A stretch of DNA of 64,000 bases. It comes from Chlamydiota bacterium (lineage in GTDB: Bacteria > Chlamydiota > Chlamydiia > Chlamydiales > SM23-39). The stretch is taken from the NCBI GenBank assembly GCA_027451825.1, contig DAIDHZ010000006.1, positions 1-64,000 of the forward strand, written 5' to 3'. A program made the position numbers and the translations under genes. The notes beneath the pieces were generated by a model. That model saw only the letters and a list, made by a program, of their open reading frames with translations. It was not told the origin of the DNA and searched no databases. This document shows positions 24,811 through 34,016 of this stretch, one piece after another (position 1 is the first letter of the stretch; the number at the start of each line of letters is the position of its first letter).

Positions 24811-25479
24811 TTAAACGACTGTCAAATTGCCAATCGAACTCAGTACTCGCCATGTGGTATTTGCAACCACGCATACGCACTCCAGAGCATCGCCCGGATC
24901 GGTCGAGGCTAAGCTTCCTCCTACTCCAGCCGTAGTAGCCGCGCTTCCGAATTTCACTGTTTGCGAGGCGTTCTGTGCTAGCAACCAGCCTCCAGCTCCG
25001 TTTCCCGCAATTCTGAAGGTGGTGCCTTGAGCTGCTGTAGCTGGGAGAGTGAGGGTGACTAAAGCAGCGTTGTCTGCGATATAGCCGTTATTCACTGCGA
25101 TTGTTTGAGAAGTGCCTGTGACATCTATCCATGTGCTTACACCGCCACTGCCTCCGCTTGGAGCTGCCCATTTGACGCCAGATGTTTGAGTCGAATCGGC
25201 TGTTAAGACAAAAGTGTCTGTGCCCACTGTTAGGGGGGTAAAGGTGCCTGCACCGGTACCAACTAAGACAACGCCTTTGGCGGTATAGTCTGCGAAACCG
25301 ATCAGAGTATCTGCTGCTCTGTTGGGGAATGTATAGACACCGGCACCAGCAAATTGATTGGTTAGGGTGTAATCTCCGCTACCGTTATAGGTGACGGTTC
25401 TCTTGGTGGTACCTCCACCAATGCTAAATCCAACCGAAAGATTGGAAATGTCTAAGTTGACTGACGAATTGTGAGCCAT
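24811..25479 (-). CDS. Tail-fibre-like protein
   Basis: A 222-residue protein. The middle ([58 protein letters not shown]) is typical of phage fibre shafts; the C-terminal domain ([40 protein letters not shown]) is shared with two other genes in the window. It lies downstream of the collar-fibre region in the late operon. Confidence 0.7.
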   Translation of the reverse strand: MAHNSSVNLDISNLSVGFSIGGGTTKRTVTYNGSGDYTLTNQFAGAGVYTFPNRAADTLIGFADYTAKGVVLVGTGAGTFTPLTVGTDTFVLTADSTQTSGVKWAAPSGGSGGVSTWIDVTGTSQTIAVNNGYIADNAALVTLTLPATAAQGTTFRIAGNGAGGWLLAQNASQTVKFGSAATTAGVGGSLASTDPGDALECVCVVANTTWRVLSSIGNLTVV

Positions 25480-25494
25480 GTTTTTGCCTCATTT

Positions 25495-25734
25495 TTAATT
25501 GTTCAGATGATGTTTTTCGCTTTGTTCAGACGACCGTATCCATCGAACCGATCGTTGCTGAATCTTCCGTCTTGGGTGCGTGAGTAGTTGAGGCAGGAGG
25601 GAAATAATTTGAATTGGGTTCAAGACGGTTAAAGATCCAGAAGCGGAAAAAGCATTCGCCTGTGATAAAAATGAGGCATGTCTTTTATCCATATCCCTAG
25701 AAGAATTGGCATCAAGAGACATTGGAGGGGTCAT
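25495..25734 (-). CDS. Uncertain small frame
   Basis: A possible 79-residue product (starting MTPPMSLDANSSRDMDKRHA) that overlaps the end of the next gene by 23 bases. No ribosome binding site of good quality and no recognised domain. Without it the 230-base interval would be empty in an otherwise tightly packed operon. Confidence 0.3.
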   Translation of the reverse strand: MTPPMSLDANSSRDMDKRHASFLSQANAFSASGSLTVLNPIQIISLLPQLLTHPRRKIQQRSVRWIRSSEQSEKHHLNN

Positions 25735-26071
25735 AATGAAGCGCCTTTTTTTGAGGTTTTCTAGAAATTTGTTTAGGAGGTCTTTGAAGAATGTACTCTT
25801 TGCTCTGCTCTATTAACTGACCTAAGAGACCTTCAAGCTTTTCGAGACGATTTCTCATCTGCTCAACGGCCTGTTGCAAGGCAAACATCCGATTGACTTC
25901 CATCTGCTGCTGAATCAGCATCCTTTTTGGAGCACAATCGCTGATCACTTTAGGCTGTCCCGTTCCTACTTCTTGCCACCAAGACTCCACAAAATTTGGG
26001 CATTCTCTTTCGGTAGCGCACAGTTTGCTCTTGACGAAGGGGCAGTTTTCTTTGCATGAAGTACAGTCCAT
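25712..26071 (-). CDS. Cys-rich phage tail-associated protein
   Basis: A 119-residue protein. The N-terminus (DCTSCKENCPFVKSKLCATE, RECPNFVESWW) has six cysteines, followed by DCAPKRMLIQQQMEVNRMFA and a coiled coil (QQAVEQMRNRLEKLEGLLGQ). Small proteins with this Cys pattern and the phrase CAPKR are found near tail-fibre genes of phages; their function is unknown, possibly fibre assembly. It lies immediately after the collar-fibre gene. Confidence 0.6.
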   Translation of the reverse strand: MDCTSCKENCPFVKSKLCATERECPNFVESWWQEVGTGQPKVISDCAPKRMLIQQQMEVNRMFALQQAVEQMRNRLEKLEGLLGQLIEQSKEYILQRPPKQISRKPQKKALHYDPSNVS

Positions 26072-26093
26072 TGAGTTCTCCTTTAATTGGTTT

Positions 26094-26699
26094 TTAGGGT
26101 TGTTTTTGGCATAAAATTCCTGTTGCGGCTAGGGGCCTCCAAGTGGCCCCGTGATTGTGGGCTTGGCTTCCACCTACGCTAGAGGTCGTCGCAAAGTTGG
26201 TTCCGCTTTGATTCGTGCTTCCCACTTTTTGAGGCGCAAGATTTCCCTTTTGATCCGATTTGTAGAGAGTGATTTGGTGAGTATGGGCTGGGATTTGATC
26301 GGTCGTAAGAGTGTGATCCGCTGTCTGCCACGTTCCTTGAGGTAGAGCTCCCCCAACGGTGTAGGTAGATCCGCCTTTGACTCCAAGTAGGCAATCTCCA
26401 ATAGGCATTGTCACCCATCCACTAGGGGCTACGTCTTGATAGAACCAAAGCTGTGTTCCTGCTACAAAGCTGACCTGATCGAAACGGATCTGATAATTTG
26501 TAGAACCCCTTCCTATAACCATCAAATCATTATTGATGGCAGTGCTTGGGAGGGGATCGAATAGAGAGATATCAAAATTCCTTATCTGGGCAATTGTTGC
26601 TTTTTTATCAGTAAATCCTTGGTGGACAATGGTGAGATCATTGGCTGGATCTATTACTCCTACAGGATCAAGGTCGCTTATTAGTACAGGTGTGCTCAT
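26094..26699 (-). CDS. Collar-type tail fibre protein
   Basis: A 201-residue protein with SGWVTMPIGDCLLGVKGGST, HTLTTDQIPAHTHQ and SQAHNHGATWRPLAATGILC, the pattern of short tail-collar fibre domains (Phage_Collar). The histidines of HTH and HNH bind metal ions in related phage fibres. The N-terminus probably anchors it to the baseplate. It sits between baseplate genes and the fibre cluster. Confidence 0.75.
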   Translation of the reverse strand: MSTPVLISDLDPVGVIDPANDLTIVHQGFTDKKATIAQIRNFDISLFDPLPSTAINNDLMVIGRGSTNYQIRFDQVSFVAGTQLWFYQDVAPSGWVTMPIGDCLLGVKGGSTYTVGGALPQGTWQTADHTLTTDQIPAHTHQITLYKSDQKGNLAPQKVGSTNQSGTNFATTSSVGGSQAHNHGATWRPLAATGILCQKQP

Positions 26700-26708
26700 A
26701 GTTTCTCC

Positions 26709-27176
26709 TTAAGACGGAATAATTTTTGTTTGTCCCCAAGCAATGATTGTCGATGGATCTGCAGCTCCCATAATCGGGACAGAGGTTCCGGAAATCACAC
26801 CGACAGCCAAAGTTGCGCTGGATACCGTCGTTAAAGTCACTGTTCCTCCGACATTCGCTCCGATAGCGTAGAGATAGGAAGTTGGATTTGCGGTATCAAC
26901 GGCGAATAAGACACAAAGAGAGCCGCTGGTCGGAAAGATATTGGTTCCGGATCCATCTGTGACAATGGACTGTTCTTCCTGCTGGTTTAGCCAGTTCAGC
27001 CATCTCCAAGTGTAGCGAGCAAGCCAGTTGAACCAATTACGCGGTGGATATTCAAGACGAGCCCACCCTTCCAGCTTTTTTTCAGGAGGGGGTTCAAGGA
27101 CGTTGTTTTGTCCAGATATTGGATCTACAACATCATTTTCGGCCCATTCGGGAAGGATAGTTGGTTTCGATACCAT
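26709..27176 (-). CDS. Phage tail protein with Trp-rich motif
   Basis: A 155-residue protein. The segment PPRNWFNWLARYTWRWLNWL is characteristic of a small conserved tail protein found between baseplate and fibre genes in several contractile-tail phages. The rest is beta-rich. A fibre-baseplate adaptor is the natural guess from position. Confidence 0.6.
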   Translation of the reverse strand: MVSKPTILPEWAENDVVDPISGQNNVLEPPPEKKLEGWARLEYPPRNWFNWLARYTWRWLNWLNQQEEQSIVTDGSGTNIFPTSGSLCVLFAVDTANPTSYLYAIGANVGGTVTLTTVSSATLAVGVISGTSVPIMGAADPSTIIAWGQTKIIPS

Positions 27177-27186
27177 GAGTGTCTCC

Positions 27187-27942
27187 TTAAGGTGGCGGCG
27201 GCGTTGAGCCGTCGAACATGATTACTTCTGCTAATTGACCTGCTCCGGTCGTATCAATGGGAGCTCCAAATTCAGCAAAACAACCCCCAAATGTTGGATT
27301 GACCACATTGCCCGCATTGACTGCCAAAAGATCTGTCGTTTGTACTTGGAGGTTTCTAAAATCGAATGGATCGGCTTCAAATGGAGAAACGTCGAGCAGT
27401 TCTATAATCGGGTCTCCGCTGAAAACAAAGGGGAGAGAAACCCCATAAGTTGCCGTAATGGGGGTGTATTGAACTGCTGCAGGGCTTACCGATTGAATCG
27501 CTGAGACCAGCTGTTCTGGTGGGACGGAGAAGGAGACTCCATCCGTGTCCATTTGAAAAGCTGCCGGGTAATATTCGTGGTAGCGTATCTTGGTCGCCTT
27601 AGTCAAAAACTTGAGAACGGCGATCACTTCCTCAGGCGTTCCGTTAGATTTATTGATGAAGATTTGAAATTTCAGCTTTTCTCTATAATCTTCATCGCCC
27701 TCATCTGGCAGCCTAGCGAGTCCTAATATTTGCCCGAGTCCATCCAGCTGAACTCCGACTGATGTTTCAATCGATCGATCAAATTTCAATGTTTGATTGA
27801 CATCGTCTATCTCTTGAAATTGAGTGACAAAAGCCTGGATCAGTCGTTGAAAGCGGCTATACTCTCCATCAAGCAAGCTTTGTTGAAACTGCCCGGCGAG
27901 AAGCGCAATCGCTCTTTGAACGTGGTTCGGTATTAGGGCCAT
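27187..27942 (-). CDS. Baseplate protein, DUF2612 type
   Basis: A 251-residue protein. Residues about 60-130 (VQLDGLGQILGLARLPDEGD, EDYREKLKFQIFINKSNGTP, YHEYYPAAF) follow DUF2612, a wedge-type protein that plays the role of P2 gpI. In related phages it bridges baseplate J and the fibres. Position next to baseplate J supports the role. Confidence 0.8.
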   Translation of the reverse strand: MALIPNHVQRAIALLAGQFQQSLLDGEYSRFQRLIQAFVTQFQEIDDVNQTLKFDRSIETSVGVQLDGLGQILGLARLPDEGDEDYREKLKFQIFINKSNGTPEEVIAVLKFLTKATKIRYHEYYPAAFQMDTDGVSFSVPPEQLVSAIQSVSPAAVQYTPITATYGVSLPFVFSGDPIIELLDVSPFEADPFDFRNLQVQTTDLLAVNAGNVVNPTFGGCFAEFGAPIDTTGAGQLAEVIMFDGSTPPPP

Positions 27943-27958
27943 TTGGATGCCTCCTTCG

Positions 27959-29944
27959 TCATACCGTCACCGTAATGCGCGATAGATCAAATATCGCTAT
28001 TTCATTCTCTTGGATCGGAATATCCGCCGTTCCATAGAGAGGACTATCCCCGGGACTGTTGGTGGCGGCAATCTGCATTGCACCACTTGCAATCCCTGGG
28101 ACAGTGAAGATTTGAGCGAGAACTCGTTGCAAAAGAACATCGACTCCAATCCCTAAGTTATTTCCATAAGTATTGATGGCTTCCGCGACTAAGTCCTGGC
28201 CATTGGGAGGGAAAGTCTCTTCGGAATAGAGAGTCAGCGCAACCGTAACCCAAATGTAGATGGGGGTGGGGCGGCTAAAATTGATGACCTGTTGCTCACC
28301 TTGTGAGTCGGTGATGGTAAAGGACGTATTACCGAAGGTTTGGATGCCCGCCGGTTTGGTAAGCCAGATTTTATTTGCAACGTCAGCATCAGAACCTCCT
28401 TCTACGACTGCTTCGAAACTTTTTGCAAGGCGTCCGCCTTTAAAGACGGCTTGTGCTTGGCTTGCGCCACCTGTGACTGAAAATGTTGTAATCGCAACCT
28501 CTACAGCCTCTTTCATAGAAACTGTGATGGTTCGATTTGCTGTGCCACCGACAACAGCAGAGGCGATTTGAGGCTGGTTAGCGATGTCGATTGCTATGGC
28601 ATTCATGGTATCCAGGTGGGAAGTAGCAAATGTGACAATCGGAAGTGTCTGAATGGTATTGAAAACGATCGTGATCGTATTACCGGTGACCAAGTCCTGA
28701 TTCAAGACAATATCGATTGGCTCTTGAGTCATGGTCCTATTTTCGAAAATGAAAGCTGAGGTCACTCCAGGCACTTGTTGCAAGAGGCGAGCTCTGATGG
28801 ATTCAACGGTACCGGCTCCTAAAAGACGGATGGAATTATTTCTCCTGATACGAAGTTCAGCATCGGTCTCGATGAATCGACCAGTGACGCCAGCTTTTGG
28901 ATTGTTGATCGAGTTCCATCCGGAAATTGGGGTGAGGATCTCCACTAAGGTGTTGATAGGAGCTGCAATAGGGGCAAAATTCTGAGAGAGGAAGGTAATG
29001 GGTGAGGATTGGGAAGAAATGCTGAGATTTGTCCCTACGCTGATCGAAAAAGGGACATCTGGATCATCAGCAACAATGGATAGGCTTCCTATCAAATCCG
29101 TTGCTAAGACAGTTGAAATGGTCGCATTGATGATGCTGGTTAAATTTTGGGATACTGCATTGATCGTTGGCGTGTCAAAAGTCACTGCATAGGTTGGTTG
29201 GGATGCTCCTCCAGTTATAACGATCGAATTTACAACCACATTTTTTCCCAAAACGGGAACAATACTGATGATGTTAGGGATTGTGGGTGTGGCAGATAAG
29301 ACGTCAGGGTTGGCTGCAATCGCAGCGGCTAAATCGGTGAGAGTTTGATCATTGCTCGTATTGAAAGGGACTGCGGCAAGCGTGGTGCCGTTCAGGGTGA
29401 CAACAATCGAGTTTCCTGTGACAAAGCTTCCCGTGAAAGTGATGATCGGAAGGGAATAAGTGATGGTCTGGTTGTTGATGATGGCTGTGTAAGATTGAGC
29501 TGCAGCTGCGCCAACCACAATGGAAGCAGATGCTGCATGCGACCGTGAAATAAAAGAGTCTGCCTGACAGAAGAAAACGGCCCCTGTGTCCGGAATTCGA
29601 GCGAGAGCTCCCTGATTGATGAGGGTGCCTTCTAATCCAGCGCAAACGGCTGTGACATTTGTCTGTTGCGCTGCAAGTCTTGTGATGGCGTTTAATTGAA
29701 CAACGTTATCAAGGCTGATTCCTTCAGCGGAATTAGGGTATTGGCTGAAATAGACGTCCTGCATGTTTTCCCATATGTCGGCTTCGACTTTTGAGAGCAC
29801 GCCGATGAGCTGTCCGAAAATAGACTGTGGATCGAGGTTGATTTCCCCAAAGGCAGCAAGAAGCAGGTTTTGATTCTCTGCATGGATGTCAGGGAGACGT
29901 TTGATTTTGAATCCTTGAGGAGTAAGACCGAATTGTGAGGTCAT
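27959..29944 (-). CDS. Baseplate J-like protein with two inserted beta domains
   Basis: A 661-residue member of the baseplate J/gp47 family: N-terminus QSIFGQLIGVLSKVEADIWE, then ISLDNVVQLNAITRLAAQQT, and the RFIETDAELRIRR and RLLQQVPGVTSAFI segments typical of the core. Two copies of an extra domain of about 85 residues are inserted (GSFVTGNSIVVTLNGTTLAA...VITGGASQ and DLVTGNTITIVFNTIQTLPI...SVTGGASQ). The same domain occurs in the sheath and the cement protein. It forms the wedge of the baseplate. Confidence 0.85.
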   Translation of the reverse strand: MTSQFGLTPQGFKIKRLPDIHAENQNLLLAAFGEINLDPQSIFGQLIGVLSKVEADIWENMQDVYFSQYPNSAEGISLDNVVQLNAITRLAAQQTNVTAVCAGLEGTLINQGALARIPDTGAVFFCQADSFISRSHAASASIVVGAAAAQSYTAIINNQTITYSLPIITFTGSFVTGNSIVVTLNGTTLAAVPFNTSNDQTLTDLAAAIAANPDVLSATPTIPNIISIVPVLGKNVVVNSIVITGGASQPTYAVTFDTPTINAVSQNLTSIINATISTVLATDLIGSLSIVADDPDVPFSISVGTNLSISSQSSPITFLSQNFAPIAAPINTLVEILTPISGWNSINNPKAGVTGRFIETDAELRIRRNNSIRLLGAGTVESIRARLLQQVPGVTSAFIFENRTMTQEPIDIVLNQDLVTGNTITIVFNTIQTLPIVTFATSHLDTMNAIAIDIANQPQIASAVVGGTANRTITVSMKEAVEVAITTFSVTGGASQAQAVFKGGRLAKSFEAVVEGGSDADVANKIWLTKPAGIQTFGNTSFTITDSQGEQQVINFSRPTPIYIWVTVALTLYSEETFPPNGQDLVAEAINTYGNNLGIGVDVLLQRVLAQIFTVPGIASGAMQIAATNSPGDSPLYGTADIPIQENEIAIFDLSRITVTV

Positions 29945-30303
29945 GCTACGAGCTCCTCTGTTAGAGTGATTTCGCCTTGGGTCGTGATCACAGAGAAAAC
30001 AACTGAATAGACTCGACGCTGAGCATCGAAATTGCTGGAAAAGCTGAGAATTTGGTTAACGCCTGGGGTATCTAGGATTTCTTCTTTAAGAACGCTTTCT
30101 ATGCGAATTTGATTGGGAGCCTTGATGAAGAAATCAGTGTAATAGGGAACGCCTGCTGTCGTGTCTAGAAACCATTCTCCTAGAATAAAACGAAGCCTAA
30201 TCGCTAAATTTTGAGCGATTTGGTCACGGCCTTCTACGAGCTGAAGGTCAAAGTTTTCTAAGAGTAAGTCGCCGGTTGTTGGATCCAGCGCGATATCTTT
30301 CAT
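29941..30303 (-). CDS. gp25-like baseplate wedge protein
   Basis: A 120-residue protein (MKDIALDPTTGDLLLENFDL, then IAQNLAIRLRFILGEWFLDT and a C-terminal beta domain). This is the gp25/DUF2634 lysozyme-fold wedge subunit, which links the baseplate to the sheath. Stop and start of the adjacent genes overlap by four bases, as usual in baseplate operons. Confidence 0.8.
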   Translation of the reverse strand: MKDIALDPTTGDLLLENFDLQLVEGRDQIAQNLAIRLRFILGEWFLDTTAGVPYYTDFFIKAPNQIRIESVLKEEILDTPGVNQILSFSSNFDAQRRVYSVVFSVITTQGEITLTEELVA

Positions 30304-30470
30304 GAAGCCCCGCTAATTCAAAAACATTTCGTAACGTGTTTACGGTTGGGTCTTTGAGTTAGCAGAGTTGTTGAGAACGCTTATAGGCTATCAAACAAAT
30401 AGAGTATTAATAGCAAAAAGCTGAGTATTAATTTTATTTGGGTCTTTGAGTTAATTGAGGAGAGTCGCTT
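30304..30470. promoter_or_regulatory. Gap with two copies of TTGGGTCTTTGAGTTA
   Basis: The only long spacer inside the baseplate operon. The 16-base word TTGGGTCTTTGAGTTA occurs at 30346-30361 and 30438-30453. Related words lie at 51513 (TTGGGTCTTTGA) and 63346 (TTGGGTCCTTGAGTAA), each in the upstream region of a minus-strand gene. A promoter, operator or processing element is possible. Confidence 0.4.
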
Positions 30471-31121
30471 TTAAGGGATGGATCCTTTTATGGAGTCCAA
30501 AGCGAACTTTAAAGTTGCGTAATTGGGTACTGTTCCTTGGAAAATTGGGCTTCCTGGCGCTGTCGTCACAGAAGTTGTCAAAATCCCAAGTATACTGCTG
30601 ACGATATCAAGCAATTCAGTCGATGCATTTCCTATCGCCACTTTTGAAGCTGTGTCAATTTGAATATCTCCACTAGCTTTAATTCTTATACTAGAGTTTT
30701 TATACGTTAAAAGCACGTCTTCGTTGTTATCTGATAAAGAATTTTCTGAAAAGGGCATCAGACCCATGATGGCAACGGCATCCGAAAGGTCAAATTTTCT
30801 AGGATCATTGGGGGCAACTATACCACCAACTGATTTCCAAAGATCAGTGCTTCTCTCAATGAAGAGGAGCAAACAATTATCCCCAGATTTGACGGGAAAC
30901 GTTAGACTAGCTCCTCCTGATTTCGGGAAAATAACGGGAACGTTATTGAGTATGGGCATTTCTTGAGTGGTCCCATCTAAATAACTCTTCTTTAAACAGG
31001 GCTGGATTGAAGCCTTTTGAGTCGAGTAGTCATAAGATATGATTTGACCAGGAAGCGCCGTATGGACGTCATATAATTGAAATTGGATAGCCTGTCTCAT
31101 TGCATCGGTCATTGTGGTCAT
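30471..31121 (-). CDS. Baseplate spike protein (gpV/gp138 type)
   Basis: About 216 residues. After the start at 31121 (ATG overlapping the TGA of the hub gene) come QLYDVHTALPGQIISYDYST, VPVIFPKSGGASLTFPVKSG and DNCLLLFIERSTDLWKS, the OB-fold pattern of phage spike proteins; the C-terminus should form the trimeric beta-helix tip. It pierces the host envelope at injection. The longer frame to 31151 would overlap the hub gene more. Confidence 0.8.
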   Translation of the reverse strand: MTTMTDAMRQAIQFQLYDVHTALPGQIISYDYSTQKASIQPCLKKSYLDGTTQEMPILNNVPVIFPKSGGASLTFPVKSGDNCLLLFIERSTDLWKSVGGIVAPNDPRKFDLSDAVAIMGLMPFSENSLSDNNEDVLLTYKNSSIRIKASGDIQIDTASKVAIGNASTELLDIVSSILGILTTSVTTAPGSPIFQGTVPNYATLKFALDSIKGSIP

Positions 31122-31981
31122 ATTAAGATGATCTCCATGATTGAACGCCAATTCGGACCGAAAGTATCTCCCTCATGCTTGATGGAAAAGACCGAATACG
31201 GTCCATCAAGTCCGATTCTCTGCGATTTTACGTTGATTAAGTCTCCTGGCAGAATGTCTGGACGAAGCGTTGTAGTGACGATGTAACCCGTCTTTGGGCC
31301 ATCTAGGTAAAGACTGGCCCTCTTATCAGTAAATCTCTGCGGGATTCCGATCATGCCGGTGTCGGCATTTATCTCTACAGCTGGCTTAGAAGTGGTCCCA
31401 AATTGGGGGATGATTTGGAGCTTTCCATTTTGGACACTCCATTTTAATCCGAGTCTGGATACAGTTTTATCGATCGCATTTTTGCCCATTCCTATGAATT
31501 CAAAGCCCTGCTCATAAACAATGTTATCAGTAGGAGAAAACTCAGAAATAGTAAGCCCCATTTGCTGCGCGATCGTCTCGACAACCTGGCGCACTGCGAC
31601 CTTTTCCTTGAAGCTAACGGCAATATTTTTCTGGTTAAGAATTCTCTCTCCGTCGCCGCAGTCCAAAGTAGTGATGATTTCCGGCTGCTCATAAGCATGG
31701 CTGACCTGGGTGGTATTCCCAATGAAAAGCAATTGCTCTCCCGCATCTTGGCTGTATCCAGCCGATACAATGACTTGGTCTCCATAGTCTTTAATCCTGT
31801 TTCTGTTTTCTTGGCTTAAGTTCCATATTTTTACCGAGGCCGTATTGGCTGACCATGCTAAGTTTTTCTGCATAGAGAAGGCTATCCGCAGATTTGCGAG
31901 CTTTATGCTTCCGATGTATCCGCTAAAAGTAGAGTTTCTCAGATCAATTTCAACGCTTGCAATTCGGTTAAATCGGGTCAT
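31118..31981 (-). CDS. Baseplate hub protein
   Basis: A 287-residue protein. ASVKIWNLSQENRNRIKDYG, QVIVSAGYSQDAGEQLLFIG and the C-terminal SRLGLKWSVQNGKLQIIPQF belong to the hub family (P2 gpD/T4 gp27-like), which connects the tube to the spike. It is followed by the spike gene through a four-base overlap. Confidence 0.8.
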   Translation of the reverse strand: MTRFNRIASVEIDLRNSTFSGYIGSIKLANLRIAFSMQKNLAWSANTASVKIWNLSQENRNRIKDYGDQVIVSAGYSQDAGEQLLFIGNTTQVSHAYEQPEIITTLDCGDGERILNQKNIAVSFKEKVAVRQVVETIAQQMGLTISEFSPTDNIVYEQGFEFIGMGKNAIDKTVSRLGLKWSVQNGKLQIIPQFGTTSKPAVEINADTGMIGIPQRFTDKRASLYLDGPKTGYIVTTTLRPDILPGDLINVKSQRIGLDGPYSVFSIKHEGDTFGPNWRSIMEIILI

Positions 31982-32302
31982 TTAGACAAACTCCCCTAGA
32001 GCATAATAAATTAGCTCAGTTACATCTCCCATGTCGTAGCGTTGAATTTTTCCCTGGCCGCCGATGATGTTTTCACAGACGATATCTCCGTTTGGCTTGC
32101 CATTTGTAACATATTGAGCCGTCAAATCGTAATTGGCTACCACCTTGATGCCGAGAATGATAGGCACTAAATCGCGAGTTAAAATATCCATGACCCAGTA
32201 TTCATTCATTGCATTCCAACTGAAAGAAAGGACAAAAGTTTGACTACCTAGCTCAATTTGTTGTTGCCATTGTGAGGGTTCTTTGAATGGGATAATTTGC
32301 AT
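31982..32302 (-). CDS. Baseplate plug-like protein
   Basis: A 106-residue protein with SQTFVLSFSWNAMNEYWVMD, then a beta domain ending MGDVTELIYYALGEFV. The pattern matches the plug protein of cyanophage Pam3-type baseplates, which fills the baseplate channel between hub and Dit. Its position between hub and Dit-like genes fits. Confidence 0.7.
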   Translation of the reverse strand: MQIIPFKEPSQWQQQIELGSQTFVLSFSWNAMNEYWVMDILTRDLVPIILGIKVVANYDLTAQYVTNGKPNGDIVCENIIGGQGKIQRYDMGDVTELIYYALGEFV

Positions 32303-32949
32303 TATGCGACCCCCAAGATCTGATTTTTCACAGAGAGAACAGTTGGCAAAATATTGCCAGGGATGGGGGCTAATGATTGAACCCCTACGTTAATTCCGCT
32401 GGATGCTTGATCCTTCAAGCTATCGACCGGGTCGTTTTGAATGATTGGATAGTTGGCATTAGAAGCCACGGTGTCCCTAGGTATTTTAGTCTGAATCCCT
32501 CCGAAAATGTTTCCTTGGTCAAGCAGCAACCTCACAGAGGTATCGAATACAATCCTTTGAAGTTCAATCGTGAAGGTGAGGGACTGGCCAGTCCTTATGT
32601 CTCTTGGCACATCGAGGGTCGTAATGGCCATGTTCTTATAGACTTTTAGTCCTGTTACGACGGTCACCACATCTCTATTTTGATGGAGCTGTATCAGGCG
32701 ATTGAAAGCATCAATAGACCGATTGAAGGGGGCGAAAATAGAAAGAGGGGTGTCTGTCACGAGTCCGACAAGGACCACGATGTCTGGCTCATTGATGATG
32801 TGATCAGAAATGATGGTCCCGTCTTCCACAGGGTAATTTGTCACGCGAGAGGCAAATCGATGCTCTTCGCGAATGGTTACATCTAAATCGATGGATCCGA
32901 CTTTAGGGCTTGGGTATTTTTTCCCGAATAGAAGAGATAAGACCATCAT
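32302..32949 (-). CDS. Dit-like baseplate protein
   Basis: A 215-residue protein. The N-terminus (SIDLDVTIREEHRFASRVTN, YPVEDGTIISDHIINEPDIV) is the N-terminal domain found in Dit-like phage tail proteins, which form the ring that initiates the tube. The C-terminal 60 residues are a flexible arm. The start overlaps the tape-measure stop in an ATGATG arrangement. Confidence 0.75.
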   Translation of the reverse strand: MMVLSLLFGKKYPSPKVGSIDLDVTIREEHRFASRVTNYPVEDGTIISDHIINEPDIVVLVGLVTDTPLSIFAPFNRSIDAFNRLIQLHQNRDVVTVVTGLKVYKNMAITTLDVPRDIRTGQSLTFTIELQRIVFDTSVRLLLDQGNIFGGIQTKIPRDTVASNANYPIIQNDPVDSLKDQASSGINVGVQSLAPIPGNILPTVLSVKNQILGVA

Positions 32950-34016
32950 TCCACCTGCGGGTTATTGTTATAGATTTCCCTGACCTGATCGATTAGGGCG
33001 CTTTTAATGGCTTCATCGACGGTTTCTCGTAGGACAACTTGCTGCTGCTCGGTCGTTCCTGGAGGGACTTGCATCTCTATTTTCGTATCGATATTGAAGT
33101 TCTGTTCTGTAACTGCAGGCGCCGATTTAGCAGCTTGATTCTCCATGATCCGATTGATCTTCTGGGTAGCTTCTACTTCAAAATCGGGGATTTCCGCTAA
33201 ATCGGCCATGATTTCTCGCTGAATCCCTTCTCCGATCAGGTTGAAAGCTCCTTTAATCCCTCGAGCTACATAACCAATGCCTTTCATGACCACTTCTAAG
33301 ACTTTTACACCGGCAGTGATAGCAGGTAAAATGTCTTCGACAAAGGCTATTTTGAAAGACTCAAAAGTATTCCAAAAAGAACGGATCGATTTATTGACTT
33401 CTTCGAAGGCGGGTAAGGAAGCTTCAAGAGATTTGGCATAGTCTGCGTATTTGCCAGTCAAAACATCAAGATTATCGCCTGCTTCTTGAGCGAATTTGAT
33501 GAATTTTTGCGCATCTTCCTCTCCAAAGAAGAACTTCGCTATGGAGAACTTCTCGGTTTCTGTGCGGGCCTCATTAATTCTCTTGAGGATATCGACGAAG
33601 AGATCTCGAGCATTCTTAACCTCTCCAGTGAATTTGTCGCGAAATTCAATGCCTGTGTAGTAGGCAATATTTGCCAAGTCTCCCATGCCGTATTTGGCAT
33701 CGCGAAGCATCTTACTAAGGCTTCTTAGCGCAGATTCAAAATTTTTGGGATCAATTCTGAAATCTTCAGCGGCTCTCCTCAGCTTGAGAAACTCTTCAAA
33801 AGAAATTCCTATGCTTTTCGCTAGATCATTGGCATCTAGTGTTGCATCGGAAATATCCTTAAAAAACTCTAGGGTCTTAGCTACAAAAGCGGTAGCGGCT
33901 GTGGCGGCGATAGCGAATTTTGTTTTAAAGCCGATAATAGTGCGGTTGAAGTCTTCAACCCCTTTCTTATCGACTACAAAACCGAGGACGGTGGTAAGCT
34001 CTCTGACTACTGTCAT
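32946..34016 (-). CDS. Tape measure protein (short)
   Basis: A 356-residue, largely helical protein with alternating hydrophobic and charged stretches: IAATAATAFVAKTLEFFKDI, LAKSIGISFEEFLKLRRAAE, and a hydrophobic helix PAITAGVKVLEVVMKGIGYV. Its place between the tail chaperones and baseplate genes identifies it. At about 0.15 nm per residue a tail near 53 nm is expected, short for a myovirus; the exact length depends on processing. Confidence 0.75.
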   Translation of the reverse strand: MTVVRELTTVLGFVVDKKGVEDFNRTIIGFKTKFAIAATAATAFVAKTLEFFKDISDATLDANDLAKSIGISFEEFLKLRRAAEDFRIDPKNFESALRSLSKMLRDAKYGMGDLANIAYYTGIEFRDKFTGEVKNARDLFVDILKRINEARTETEKFSIAKFFFGEEDAQKFIKFAQEAGDNLDVLTGKYADYAKSLEASLPAFEEVNKSIRSFWNTFESFKIAFVEDILPAITAGVKVLEVVMKGIGYVARGIKGAFNLIGEGIQREIMADLAEIPDFEVEATQKINRIMENQAAKSAPAVTEQNFNIDTKIEMQVPPGTTEQQQVVLRETVDEAIKSALIDQVREIYNNNPQVE

